This document shows, piece by piece, positions 1 to 6,122 of a DNA stretch of 11,821 nt. The position numbers and the translations under genes are program-made. How positions within the stretch are numbered: position 1 is the first letter of the stretch; every line of letters begins with the position of its first letter. The notes under the pieces are model-generated. The model was given only the letters and a program-made list of their open reading frames with translations, was not told where the DNA came from and searched no databases. Source of the stretch: JAUZQZ01 sp964624255 (GTDB lineage: Bacteria; Pseudomonadota; Zetaproteobacteria; Mariprofundales; Mariprofundaceae). Location of the stretch: assembly GCA_964624255.1 (NCBI GenBank), contig CAZUWV010000048.1, positions 1 through 11,821 of the forward strand. The letters run 5' to 3'.

Positions 1-77
1 TAGGACATAAGCTGGGCGAGTTTGCGCCGACCCGAACCTATTATGGTCATGGTGCAGACAGGAAATCGAAGAGGTAA
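1..77 (+). CDS. rpsS: 30S ribosomal protein S19, C-terminal fragment
   Basis: Only the last 24 codons are present, read from base 3 to the TAA at 75-77; the 5' part lies outside the window. The tail GHKLGEFAPTRTYYGHGADR followed by a basic end is the conserved C-terminus of S19, a small-subunit head protein that contacts S13 and 16S rRNA. Its position just before rplV is the standard S10 operon order (rplB-rpsS-rplV). The stop codon is 6 nt from the rplV start, so the two are co-transcribed and probably translationally coupled. Confidence 0.93.
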   Translation, partial: GHKLGEFAPTRTYYGHGADRKSKR

Positions 78-83
78 CAGGTC

Positions 84-425
84 ATGACGAAAGAAGTACA
101 TGCGTTGGCGAAAGAAAGTCAGATTAGTCCACAGAAGGCGCGGCTGATCGCGAATGAGATTCGCGGTCTCGCCGTGGGGCGTGCCCTGGCTGCCTTGGCC
201 TTGTCGCCCAAAAAAGGTGCTCGCCTGATGGAAAAGGTATTGAAATCGGCGATTGCCAATGCTGAACAGAACCACGGCTTGGATGTGGATGATCTGATGG
301 TCTCGACGGTTCGTGTAGACGAAGGGCAGGTTCTGAAGCGTTGGAGACCGAAGGGAATGGGCCGAACCCGCAAGCGCTACAAGCGCCGCAGTCATCTGAT
401 GGTGGCCGTGAGCGAACGCGGTTAG
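84..425 (+). CDS. rplV: 50S ribosomal protein L22
   Basis: 113 aa, close to the usual 110-115 for bacterial L22. L22 binds 23S rRNA and its long beta-hairpin lines the peptide exit tunnel. The N-terminal half has the family pattern SPQKARLIANEIRG (about residues 15-28) and the C-terminus has the hairpin region with RWRPKGMGRTRKRYKRRSH (about 86-104), matching the basic tip. The ATG at 84 follows GAGG at 71-74, which overlaps the end of rpsS. No substitution stands out in the hairpin that I could tie to macrolide resistance. A 55-nt gap separates it from rpsC. Confidence 0.97.
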   Translation: MTKEVHALAKESQISPQKARLIANEIRGLAVGRALAALALSPKKGARLMEKVLKSAIANAEQNHGLDVDDLMVSTVRVDEGQVLKRWRPKGMGRTRKRYKRRSHLMVAVSERG

Positions 426-480
426 TCTGCATTGTTGAATCGTGTGGACCAGAAACAAGTATCATAGACGGAGTTGATGC

Positions 481-1128
481 ATGGGACAAAAAGTTAATCC
501 AATTGGTTTTCGCGTAGGCATAAGCCGGGGATGGGAATCACAGTGGTACGCCGAAAAGAATTTCGGAGCCTTGCTGCTGGAGGATATTCGTCTTCGGGAA
601 TATGTTAAAAAGCGTTTGAAGCATGCCTATGTATCCCGTATTATGATTGAACGCCCGGCTGGGAAGGTGAAGATAACGGTACACACCGCCCGTCCCGGAG
701 TTGTGATTGGCAAGAAAGGCGCAGACATTGAGGCTTTGCGTAAGGATCTCCTTCGCATGACGGGGAAGAATGTCGAAGTTTATATTATGGAAATACGGCA
801 AGCTGAGGCTGAAGCGCAACTGGTAGCTGAAAACATTGCATTTCAACTGGAACGTCGTGTGGCATTTCGGCGAGCTATGAAGCGCTCCCTGCAGGGAGCG
901 CTGCGGATGGGCGCCAAGGGCGTGCGCGTGAAATGCTCGGGTCGTTTGGGCGGCGCCGAGATTGCACGCACGGAAGGCTACCGCGAGGGGCGCGTGCCAC
1001 TGCATACGCTACGAGCGGATGTTGATTATGGATTTGCCGAGGCGCATACCACTTATGGCATTATCGGTGTCAAGGTGTGGGTGTTCAAGGGCGAAAAAAT
1101 CGGCGAAGCCGAACAAAAAAACACCTAA
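481..1128 (+). CDS. rpsC: 30S ribosomal protein S3
   Basis: 215 aa, in the normal 210-235 range. S3 sits in the small-subunit head at the mRNA entry channel and has helicase-related basic residues. It starts with the near-invariant MGQKVNPIGFRVGISRGWES. The type II KH domain carries its GXXG loop as VIGKKG at residues 75-80. The C-terminal domain has GVRVKCSGRLGGAEIARTEG and GVKVWVFKGE. The start is fixed by the conserved N-terminus and by GGAG at 470-473, 7 nt before the ATG. Bases 881-902 inside the gene form a perfect palindrome (see findings). Confidence 0.98.
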   Translation: MGQKVNPIGFRVGISRGWESQWYAEKNFGALLLEDIRLREYVKKRLKHAYVSRIMIERPAGKVKITVHTARPGVVIGKKGADIEALRKDLLRMTGKNVEVYIMEIRQAEAEAQLVAENIAFQLERRVAFRRAMKRSLQGALRMGAKGVRVKCSGRLGGAEIARTEGYREGRVPLHTLRADVDYGFAEAHTTYGIIGVKVWVFKGEKIGEAEQKNT

Positions 1129-1148
1129 TCGAAGAGGTCTGTTAAGCT

Positions 1149-1571
1149 ATGTTGCAACCGAAGAAAATCCGTTGGCGCAAGCACCACAAGGAGCTGCAGC
1201 GGCTGCGTGGGATTACGCCGCGTGGCGCCAGTCTGAATTTCGGTGCCTTTGGGCTGAAAGCCATGGAGCCGGGCCGTATTACAGCACGTCAGATTGAAGC
1301 TGCGCGTATTGCCATGACCCGCCATATTAAGCGGCAAGGTCGTATCTGGATCCGTATGTTTCCGGATCTACCCGTATCTTCCAAGCCGGCCGAGGTTCGC
1401 ATGGGTAAAGGTAAGGGTGCACCCGAGTACTGGGTGGCCGCCGTTCGTATGGGTAGAATTTTATATGAAATGGATGGCGTGGAGGAAGATACTGCACGCG
1501 AGGCGTTGACTCTGGCAGCATCTAAACTCCCGATCCGAACCAAAATCGTCATGCGCGGGGTAGGCCGATGA
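1149..1571 (+). CDS. rplP: 50S ribosomal protein L16
   Basis: 140 aa, against 136-144 in the family. L16 is a late-assembling protein that helps organise the A site and the binding of release and recycling factors. It begins MLQPKKIRWRKHHKELQRLR, the typical basic start, and has the signature RMGKGKGAPEYWVAAVRMGR around residues 83-102. GAGG at 1133-1136 is a somewhat distant Shine-Dalgarno sequence. The stop TGA overlaps the ATG of rpmC (ATGA, 4 nt), which points to coupled translation. Confidence 0.97.
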   Translation: MLQPKKIRWRKHHKELQRLRGITPRGASLNFGAFGLKAMEPGRITARQIEAARIAMTRHIKRQGRIWIRMFPDLPVSSKPAEVRMGKGKGAPEYWVAAVRMGRILYEMDGVEEDTAREALTLAASKLPIRTKIVMRGVGR

Positions 1572-1783
1572 GTGATGTGAAGAAGGTAAAGGATTTGCGC
1601 GGGATGTCTGAAAATGACTTGAGAGAGCGTATGGATGATTTGGCCGCCGAAGCTATGAAGCTTCGGTTCCAGCAGGCCACCATGCAGTTGACCCATACTG
1701 CGCGCCCGGCACAGTTGCGGCGCGAGTTTGCCCGCATTAAAACCATTCTGGCGGAGAATTCTCGCCAGGGAGTTGACGCATGA
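1568..1783 (+). CDS. rpmC: 50S ribosomal protein L29
   Basis: 71 aa, typical for this small two-helix protein at the exit of the peptide tunnel, where it lies next to L23. The pattern DLRGMSENDLRERMDDLAAEAMKLRFQQA (about residues 9-37), then TARPAQLRREFARIKTIL, is the L29 helical hairpin with its conserved LRFQ and basic second helix. It overlaps rplP by 4 nt at its start and rpsQ by 4 nt at its end. Both junctions are ATGA, so the three genes form one translationally coupled block. Confidence 0.96.
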   Translation: MSDVKKVKDLRGMSENDLRERMDDLAAEAMKLRFQQATMQLTHTARPAQLRREFARIKTILAENSRQGVDA

Positions 1784-2046
1784 ATGAACATAGAAGTAAT
1801 AAGCGCGTGCTGGAAGGCGTTGTGCTGAGCAACAAGACGGAGAAGACGATTGTAGTACAGGTGGAGCGAAAGTTTCTGCATCCGCAATACCGCAAAACGA
1901 TTCGTGCTCACAAAAAATATATGGCGCATGATGAATCCAATGACTGCAATATCGGAGATACTGTACGTATCATTGAATCCAGACCTTTGTCACGCCGAAA
2001 ACGTTGGGCGCTGGAATCTATTGTAACTCGCGCCGAGCAATTGTAA
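1780..2046 (+). CDS. rpsQ: 30S ribosomal protein S17
   Basis: 88 aa, normal for bacterial S17, an OB-fold protein that binds 16S rRNA early in assembly. Family landmarks are LEGVVLSNKTEKTIVVQVERKF near the N-terminus, then HPQYRKTIRAHKKYMAHDE, then GDTVRIIESRPLSRRKRWAL. The ATG at 1780 overlaps the rpmC stop and is preceded by CAGGGAG at 1766-1772 with about 7 nt spacing. This is the last gene of the classical S10 operon. No terminator is visible in the 24 nt before rplN, so transcription probably reads through. Confidence 0.97.
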   Translation: MNEHRSNKRVLEGVVLSNKTEKTIVVQVERKFLHPQYRKTIRAHKKYMAHDESNDCNIGDTVRIIESRPLSRRKRWALESIVTRAEQL

Positions 2047-2070
2047 GCGATAATATAGAGGACCCAGACC

Positions 2071-2439
2071 ATGATTCAGACTGAAACCATACTTGAAGTC
2101 GCGGATAATTCCGGCGCGAAGAAAGTTGCCTGCATTAAAGTGCTGGGCGGATCCAAGCGGCGCTATGCGCGTGTCGGCGATGTGATTGTTGTCGCGGTGA
2201 AGGATGCCATGCCCGGCGGAAAAGTGAAGAAGGGGCAGGTGGCGAAAGCCGTGGTGGTGCGTACGGCCAAGGAGTTTCGTCGTTCTGATGGTAGTTCTAT
2301 CCGTTTTGATCAGAATGCAGCCGTTATGCTAACCAGCCAGGGTGAGCCGGTCGGCACCCGTATTTTCGGGCCGGTCACACGTGAGTTGCGCGGCAAGGGG
2401 TATATGAAGATTATTTCCCTGGCACCGGAAGTGTTATAA
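2071..2439 (+). CDS. rplN: 50S ribosomal protein L14
   Basis: 122 aa, exactly the usual length. L14 lies at the subunit interface and forms bridges to 16S rRNA with L19. The start MIQTETILEVADNSGAKKVA and the block KGQVAKAVVVRTAKEFRRSDGS are near-invariant L14 sequence, as is GTRIFGPVTRELRGKGYMKI toward the C-terminus. GAGGA at 2058-2062 sits 8 nt before the ATG. This is the first gene of the classical spc operon. The 24-nt gap from rpsQ is too short for a clear separate promoter. Confidence 0.98.
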   Translation: MIQTETILEVADNSGAKKVACIKVLGGSKRRYARVGDVIVVAVKDAMPGGKVKKGQVAKAVVVRTAKEFRRSDGSSIRFDQNAAVMLTSQGEPVGTRIFGPVTRELRGKGYMKIISLAPEVL

Positions 2440-2462
2440 GTCATGAGATTCAGGAGATGACG

Positions 2463-2792
2463 ATGAGTACCATAAGAAAAACCCGCATCCACCGTGACGA
2501 TGAGATCATGGTGATTGCCGGACGTGATAAGGGTGTGCGTGGCAAAGTCATTCGTACACTGCCGACCGAAGGCAAGGTATTGGTGGCCAAAATCGGTATG
2601 GTCAAGCGCCACACGCGACCATCGCAAAACAGCAAGGGCGGCATCATTGAGAAGGAAATGCCGATTTCTCTTTCCAATGTGAGCTATTATTGCCCAAGCT
2701 GCAAAAAAGGTGTTCGTCTTGGCATCAAGGCGCTGGAAGACGGGCGTAAGGTGCGCACATGTAGAAAGTGCGGCGAAGTACTGGATCGTTAG
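2463..2792 (+). CDS. rplX: 50S ribosomal protein L24, zinc-ribbon form
   Basis: 109 aa from the ATG at 2463. An ATG at 2457 is also in frame, but the Shine-Dalgarno sequence CAGGAG (2451-2456) touches it directly, whereas it lies 6 nt from 2463, so I prefer 2463. L24 starts 50S assembly by binding the 5' end of 23S rRNA. The KOW motif is in the first half (DDEIMVIAGRDKGVRGKVIR). The C-terminal part has two CXXC pairs, C77/C80 and C100/C103 (YYCPSC and TCRKCGEVLD), giving a probable zinc site that E. coli-type L24 lacks. Confidence 0.95.
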   Translation: MSTIRKTRIHRDDEIMVIAGRDKGVRGKVIRTLPTEGKVLVAKIGMVKRHTRPSQNSKGGIIEKEMPISLSNVSYYCPSCKKGVRLGIKALEDGRKVRTCRKCGEVLDR

Positions 2793-2805
2793 GAGTAATC
2801 AGGAA

Positions 2806-3345
2806 ATGACCCGTTTGAAAGAAATATATAAAACCGATATCAAACCTGCTTTGCGCAAGGAGCTGGGCATTGGAAATGTCATGGCCGTGCCATCGATCAG
2901 TAAAATTGTGGTCAATATGGGTGTGGGCGAAGCAGCACAGAATTCCAAGCTGATTGCGGGCGCACTGACCGATATGACGGCTATTACCGGTCAGAAGCCG
3001 GTGGTGACGAAAGCACGCAAGTCCGTAGCTAACTTCAAGCTGCGCGAGGGCATGGGTGTGGGTTGCCGGGTGACGTTGCGCGGGGCGCGAATGTGGGAGT
3101 TTCTGGATCGTTTGGTGAATGTTGCCCTGCCGCGTATCCGAGACTTCAAGGGGATCAGTCCCAAGTCTTTTGACGGACACGGTAACTATACGCTGGGAAT
3201 CAAAGAGCAGATTATTTTTCCGGAAATTGAATATGATAAGGTAGATAAAATTCGTGGTATGGACATTACAATTTGTACCACTGCTAACACGAATGCGGAA
3301 GGCTTGGCGCTGCTCAAACATTTCCGTATGCCATTCAGAAATTAA
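2806..3345 (+). CDS. rplE: 50S ribosomal protein L5
   Basis: 179 aa from the ATG at 2806, the standard length. L5 binds 5S rRNA and touches the P-site tRNA and S13 across the subunit interface. The start MTRLKEIYKTDIKPALRKEL is typical, and a longer upstream reading would run into rplX. Other landmarks are VVNMGVGEAAQN, GQKPVVTKARKSVANFKLREG, GVGCRVTLRG and the end FRMPFRN. AGGAG at 2791-2795 overlaps the rplX stop. In E. coli the rplX/rplE junction is the S8 repressor site; I could not convincingly recognise that fold here. Confidence 0.97.
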   Translation: MTRLKEIYKTDIKPALRKELGIGNVMAVPSISKIVVNMGVGEAAQNSKLIAGALTDMTAITGQKPVVTKARKSVANFKLREGMGVGCRVTLRGARMWEFLDRLVNVALPRIRDFKGISPKSFDGHGNYTLGIKEQIIFPEIEYDKVDKIRGMDITICTTANTNAEGLALLKHFRMPFRN

Positions 3346-3357
3346 GGAGCGCGTTTA

Positions 3358-3543
3358 ATGGCAAGCAAGGCAATGATTGCGAAATGTAATCGAAAATCAA
3401 AATTCAAGGTGCGCGGCTATACCCGCTGCCAGTTGTGTGGTCGGCCTCATTCGGTCTATCGCAAGTTTGGTATGTGTCGTATCTGTCTGCGCAAACACGC
3501 CTTGTTCGGCGAGATTCCGGGCATGGTTAAATCAAGCTGGTAG
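3358..3543 (+). CDS. rpsN: 30S ribosomal protein S14, zinc-binding short (type Z) form
   Basis: 61 aa, the length of the short zinc S14, rather than about 101 aa for the non-zinc form of E. coli. S14 is in the small-subunit head next to S3 and S10. Four cysteines, C24, C27, C40 and C43, form CXXC-X12-CXXC (CQLC...CRIC). The C-terminus GEIPGMVKSSW is conserved. AAGGAG at 3344-3349 overlaps the rplE stop with ideal spacing. Ribosomes using this form depend on zinc supply. No zinc-free copy is present in the window. Confidence 0.97.
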   Translation: MASKAMIAKCNRKSKFKVRGYTRCQLCGRPHSVYRKFGMCRICLRKHALFGEIPGMVKSSW

Positions 3544-3553
3544 GGGCATTGTC

Positions 3554-3949
3554 ATGATGATGGATCGAATTGCAGATATGTTGACCCGCATTCGTAATGC
3601 ACAATCCGCTGGATTGGAAAAGGTGGAGATGCCTGCCAGTCATATGTTGGATGCATTGGCTGGTATATTGAAGGAGGAAGGCTACGTGCAGTCGTTCAAA
3701 GCCTTTAATCGCAAGGGGAATAGATTTTTGCGCCTGATCCTTCGCTACGATGACGAAGGAAAGCCGGTGATTCGCGAAATCAAGCGGGTATCCAAGTCGG
3801 GGCGCCGCGTATATGCAGGTGCTGATAAATTACCGCGTGTTAAAAGCGGTTACGGTCTGGCGATTATCAGTACATCGCATGGTATGATGACCGACAAACG
3901 TGCGCGCGCCGCTCATATCGGTGGCGAAATTCTATGCACGGTATTTTGA
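3554..3949 (+). CDS. rpsH: 30S ribosomal protein S8
   Basis: 131 aa from the ATG at 3554, against 130-132 in the family. Three ATG codons in a row (3554, 3557, 3560) make the exact start uncertain by up to two residues; AGGGG at 3542-3546, overlapping the rpsN stop, fits the first. S8 binds the central domain of 16S rRNA and in many bacteria represses the spc operon. The start DRIADMLTRIRNAQSAGLEKVEMP and the C-terminal block LPRVKSGYGLAIISTSHGMM followed by GGEILCTVF are characteristic. Confidence 0.97.
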   Translation: MMMDRIADMLTRIRNAQSAGLEKVEMPASHMLDALAGILKEEGYVQSFKAFNRKGNRFLRLILRYDDEGKPVIREIKRVSKSGRRVYAGADKLPRVKSGYGLAIISTSHGMMTDKRARAAHIGGEILCTVF

Positions 3950-3958
3950 GGTAAATGA

Positions 3959-4492
3959 ATGTCTCGTATTGGAAAACAGCCGATTATTATCCCCGACGGT
4001 ATAGAAATTAAGGTTCAGCCCTATTCCGTGACCGTCAAAGGTCCCCGAGGCGAGCTGGTCTCACCACTTTTCGACGGGATCACAGCTGCACAGGAGGGTG
4101 ATTTTCTGGCCCTGAAGTGTACTGATCTGAAGAGTAAGGCAATGAAGTCCAAGTATGGGCTGGCGCGCGCACTTCTGGCGAATGTTATCACGGGAGTCAG
4201 CAAAGGCTTTGAGCGCGTTCTGGAATTGCGTGGTGTGGGTTATCGTGCGCAGATCCAGGGGAAAAACCTGAATCTGTCGCTTGGCTTTTCGCATCCTGTG
4301 GTTTATGTCATACCTGATGGCGTGGAGGCCAGGGTAGAGCAGAGCCGTATTACACTAAGCGGTATTGACAAGCAGAAGGTGGGACAGACTGCGGCGGAGA
4401 TCCGAGCTTTTCGTCCGCCGGAGCCCTACAAGGGCAAGGGCGTTCGCTATGTGGGTGAGCGCGTGATGATGAAAGAAGGCAAGAAGGCTTAG
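3959..4492 (+). CDS. rplF: 50S ribosomal protein L6
   Basis: 177 aa, the usual length. L6 lies near the sarcin-ricin loop and the factor-binding site. It has the two similar domains of the family. The N-terminus MSRIGKQPIIIPDGIEIKVQ and the C-terminal signature PPEPYKGKGVRYVGERV are diagnostic. GAGG at 3948-3951, spanning the rpsH stop, supports the ATG at 3959. The nearby ATG at 3955 is in a different frame and is not used. Confidence 0.97.
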   Translation: MSRIGKQPIIIPDGIEIKVQPYSVTVKGPRGELVSPLFDGITAAQEGDFLALKCTDLKSKAMKSKYGLARALLANVITGVSKGFERVLELRGVGYRAQIQGKNLNLSLGFSHPVVYVIPDGVEARVEQSRITLSGIDKQKVGQTAAEIRAFRPPEPYKGKGVRYVGERVMMKEGKKA

Positions 4493-4501
4493 GAGAACCC
4501 A

Positions 4502-4855
4502 ATGGCTGTAAAACGTTATGAAAATAATCCCGCCGTGCGTCGGGCAACGCGAGTGCGTGCACGTATCAAAGCATCCGGACACCTGCGTCTAAGTGTGTTT
4601 CGTTCCGCTCGCCATATCTACGCACAGGTCGTTGACGATGCGGCAGGTAAAACCTTGGTGGCTGCGTCGAGCCTTGACCCGGCCGTCGAGGCGGGTGGCA
4701 ATATAAAGGCGGCGGAAGCTGTAGGTAAATTGTTGGGTGAGCGTGCGAGGGAGGCCGGTATTAAGGATGTGGCTTTTGATCGCGGACGCTTTCCCTACCA
4801 TGGGCGAGTGCAGGCGCTGGCCGAAGGCGCCCGTGGCGCCGGGCTGAAGTTTTAG
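4502..4855 (+). CDS. rplR: 50S ribosomal protein L18
   Basis: 117 aa, normal for L18, which with L5 and L25 carries 5S rRNA into the large subunit. Family blocks are RRATRVRARIKASGHLRLSVFRS near the N-terminus, HIYAQVVDDAAGKTLVAASS in the middle, and the C-terminal FDRGRFPYHGRVQALAEGAR. AGGAGA at 4491-4496 overlaps the rplF stop. The stop codon lies in a 10-bp direct repeat, TTTAGCCCAT, present at 4851-4860 and 4866-4875. Confidence 0.97.
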   Translation: MAVKRYENNPAVRRATRVRARIKASGHLRLSVFRSARHIYAQVVDDAAGKTLVAASSLDPAVEAGGNIKAAEAVGKLLGERAREAGIKDVAFDRGRFPYHGRVQALAEGARGAGLKF

Positions 4856-4875
4856 CCCATCATAATTTAGCCCAT
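4851..4875. repeat. Short direct repeat across the rplR stop
   Basis: TTTAGCCCAT occurs at 4851-4860 and 4866-4875, offset 15 bp. The first copy contains the rplR stop codon. The upstream GGGCT at 4841-4845 could pair with AGCCC of the first copy (4854-4858). It lies in the 40-nt rplR-rpsE gap. No function is evident; a small slippage duplication is the simplest reading. Confidence 0.6.
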
Positions 4876-4895
4876 AGGTATTGAGGAGAAGTTGA

Positions 4896-5390
4896 ATGAT
4901 TAATACGGAAGAACTGGAGCTGACCGAAAAACTCGTGTACATCAACCGCGTGGCCAAGACGGTGGCTGGTGGCCGTCGTATGGGTTTCTCGGCTTTGATG
5001 GTGGTTGGCGATGGTAACGGACATGTTGGTTTTGGGCATGCCAAGGCCAAAGAGGTCCCCGAGGCTATTCGTAAGGCCAATGAGATCGCACGCCGTACGC
5101 TGGTCAGTGTGCCGCGCAAAGACGGCACTATTCATTATGAGGTTATTGGCCGTCAGGATGCGTCGCGTGTGATGCTTAAACCTGCCAGTGAAGGCACCGG
5201 CGTTATCGCCAGCAGTAGTGTCCGCGCGGTGATGGATGCAGCCGGTATCCGTGATGTGCTGACGAAGTGTCTCGGGTCACGCAATCCCTTGAACCTGGTT
5301 CGTGCTACATTCAATGGCTTGCGCATGTTGGAGACACCGGAACAGGTGGCCGAGCGGCGCGGAAGGGGTAAACAGGGAGCTGCGGCATGA
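4896..5390 (+). CDS. rpsE: 30S ribosomal protein S5
   Basis: 164 aa, within the 160-170 norm. S5 lines the mRNA entry channel with S3 and S4 and contributes to decoding accuracy. The double-stranded-RNA-binding-like N-terminal domain has VAGGRRMGFSALMVVGDGNG (about residues 23-42). The C-terminal domain has GTGVIASSSVRAVMDAAGI followed by DVLTKCLGSRNPLNLVRATF. GAGGAG at 4883-4888 gives an ideal Shine-Dalgarno sequence, 7 nt before the ATG. The stop overlaps the rpmD start by 4 nt (ATGA). Confidence 0.97.
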   Translation: MINTEELELTEKLVYINRVAKTVAGGRRMGFSALMVVGDGNGHVGFGHAKAKEVPEAIRKANEIARRTLVSVPRKDGTIHYEVIGRQDASRVMLKPASEGTGVIASSSVRAVMDAAGIRDVLTKCLGSRNPLNLVRATFNGLRMLETPEQVAERRGRGKQGAAA

Positions 5391-5587
5391 GTGGGGAAAG
5401 CGTCATTTGCGCGCGTCAGGTCAAAAGTGGCATCGGCTATGCTGTGGATCAGAAGGCCACTTTGCGGGGTTTGGGTTTTCGTCGTTTGAATCAGGTCGTG
5501 GAGCTGGAAGATACGCCTGCGGTTCGTGGTATGATTCACAAGGTGCGTCATCTTGTGAATATTGAATGCAAGGGGCTGAAGGTATGA
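5387..5587 (+). CDS. rpmD: 50S ribosomal protein L30
   Basis: 66 aa, slightly longer than the 58-61 of most bacterial L30. The core VKSGIGYAVDQKATLRGLGF followed by RRLNQVVELEDTPAVRGMIHKV is the family pattern (one alpha-beta unit binding 23S rRNA). The N-terminus has a few extra residues before ICARQVKSG. It overlaps rpsE and rplO by 4 nt each through ATGA junctions, so its output is probably tied to theirs. Confidence 0.95.
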   Translation: MSGESVICARQVKSGIGYAVDQKATLRGLGFRRLNQVVELEDTPAVRGMIHKVRHLVNIECKGLKV

Positions 5588-6030
5588 GGCTGAATGATCT
5601 TAAACCAGCCAGCGGCGCTCGCCGCGGGCGAAAACGCTTGGGTTGTGGTATAGGCTCCGGTCACGGCAAGACTGGCGGGCGCGGACATAAGGGGCAAAAG
5701 TCAAGGACTGGCGGTAAGGTTGCCCGTGGTTTTGAAGGCGGACAGATGCCATTGATCCGACGTGTGCCGAAGCGCGGGTTTACACCGTTGAGCAGGAATT
5801 CGTACCAGCTTGTGAATATCGACCAGCTGGAACGATTTGATGCTGGTTCGCGTCTGGATTCGGCCTCCTTATTTGAAGCAGGGCTTATCCGAAATGCTGT
5901 TTCCCCTGTCAAACTTCTTGGTAAAGGTGACTTATCCAAGAAGTTGAATATTTCCGTGGCAGCCGCATCAGCACAGGCTGCAAGAAAGGTGGAAGCAGCA
6001 GGTGGCAGCCTGAAGCTGGCTGTATCCTGA
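5584..6030 (+). CDS. rplO: 50S ribosomal protein L15
   Basis: 148 aa from the ATG at 5584, which overlaps the rpmD stop. An in-frame ATG at 5566 would add six residues lying inside rpmD and is less likely, because MRLNDLKPASGARRGRKRLG is the family start. The N-terminal half is the Gly/Arg/Lys-rich extension that threads into 23S rRNA (GIGSGHGKTGGRGHKGQKSR, then FEGGQMPLIRRVPKRGF). The C-terminal half is globular. It is the last ribosomal gene before secY, from which an 84-nt gap separates it. Confidence 0.97.
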   Translation: MRLNDLKPASGARRGRKRLGCGIGSGHGKTGGRGHKGQKSRTGGKVARGFEGGQMPLIRRVPKRGFTPLSRNSYQLVNIDQLERFDAGSRLDSASLFEAGLIRNAVSPVKLLGKGDLSKKLNISVAAASAQAARKVEAAGGSLKLAVS

Positions 6031-6047
6031 TACGGGACGGTGAGGAT

Positions 6048-6122
6048 ATGTTTGGTGGTGTCGTAATGGATTTGTCCATTCATGGAAACTTTGATGATTT
6101 CGTGAGAGCTCATCATGTTTGA
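6048..6122 (+). CDS. Possible 24-codon leader ORF overlapping the secY start
   Basis: An ATG at 6048 opens a frame of 24 codons (MFGGVVMDLSIHGNFDDFVR and four more residues) ending with TGA at 6120-6122. It therefore overlaps the first 8 nt of secY (ATG at 6115). GAGGA at 6042-6046 is too close to this ATG to be a good ribosome site; GGGA at 6034-6037 is a weaker alternative. A second in-frame ATG lies at 6066. It could be a translational coupler for secY or chance. No similarity is recognised. Confidence 0.2.
   Translation: MFGGVVMDLSIHGNFDDFVRAHHV
6065..6080 (+). promoter_or_regulatory. Small hairpin in the rplO-secY gap
   Basis: AATGGA (6065-6070) and TCCATT (6075-6080) are exact reverse complements around a TTTG loop. 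No U-tract follows, so it is not an intrinsic terminator. It lies 35 nt before the secY start and could be an mRNA processing or translation control element, or chance. Confidence 0.35.

Noticed and set aside
435..465. Promoter-like TTGAAT and TATCAT in the rplV-rpsC gap
   Set aside because: The spacer is 19 nt and the gap lies mid-operon between co-translated genes, so chance is more likely.
538..1005. Long minus-strand open frame opposite rpsC, and similar antisense frames opposite rplE, rpsE, rpsD and others
   Set aside because: They lie fully opposite strongly conserved ribosomal genes, lack ribosome sites, and their translations show no recognisable domains; they are shadows of the real genes.
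2781..2806. Possible S8 repressor site at the rplX-rplE junction, as in E. coli
   Set aside because: Only a short bulged pairing (CTGGAT with ATCAG) is visible. I could not recognise the conserved S8 core, so position alone is not enough.
3377..3553. N-terminal extension of rpsH through the rpsN region
   Set aside because: The extension overlaps rpsN in another frame; S8 proteins start at the DRIADMLTRIRN block, and a ribosome site precedes the ATG at 3554.
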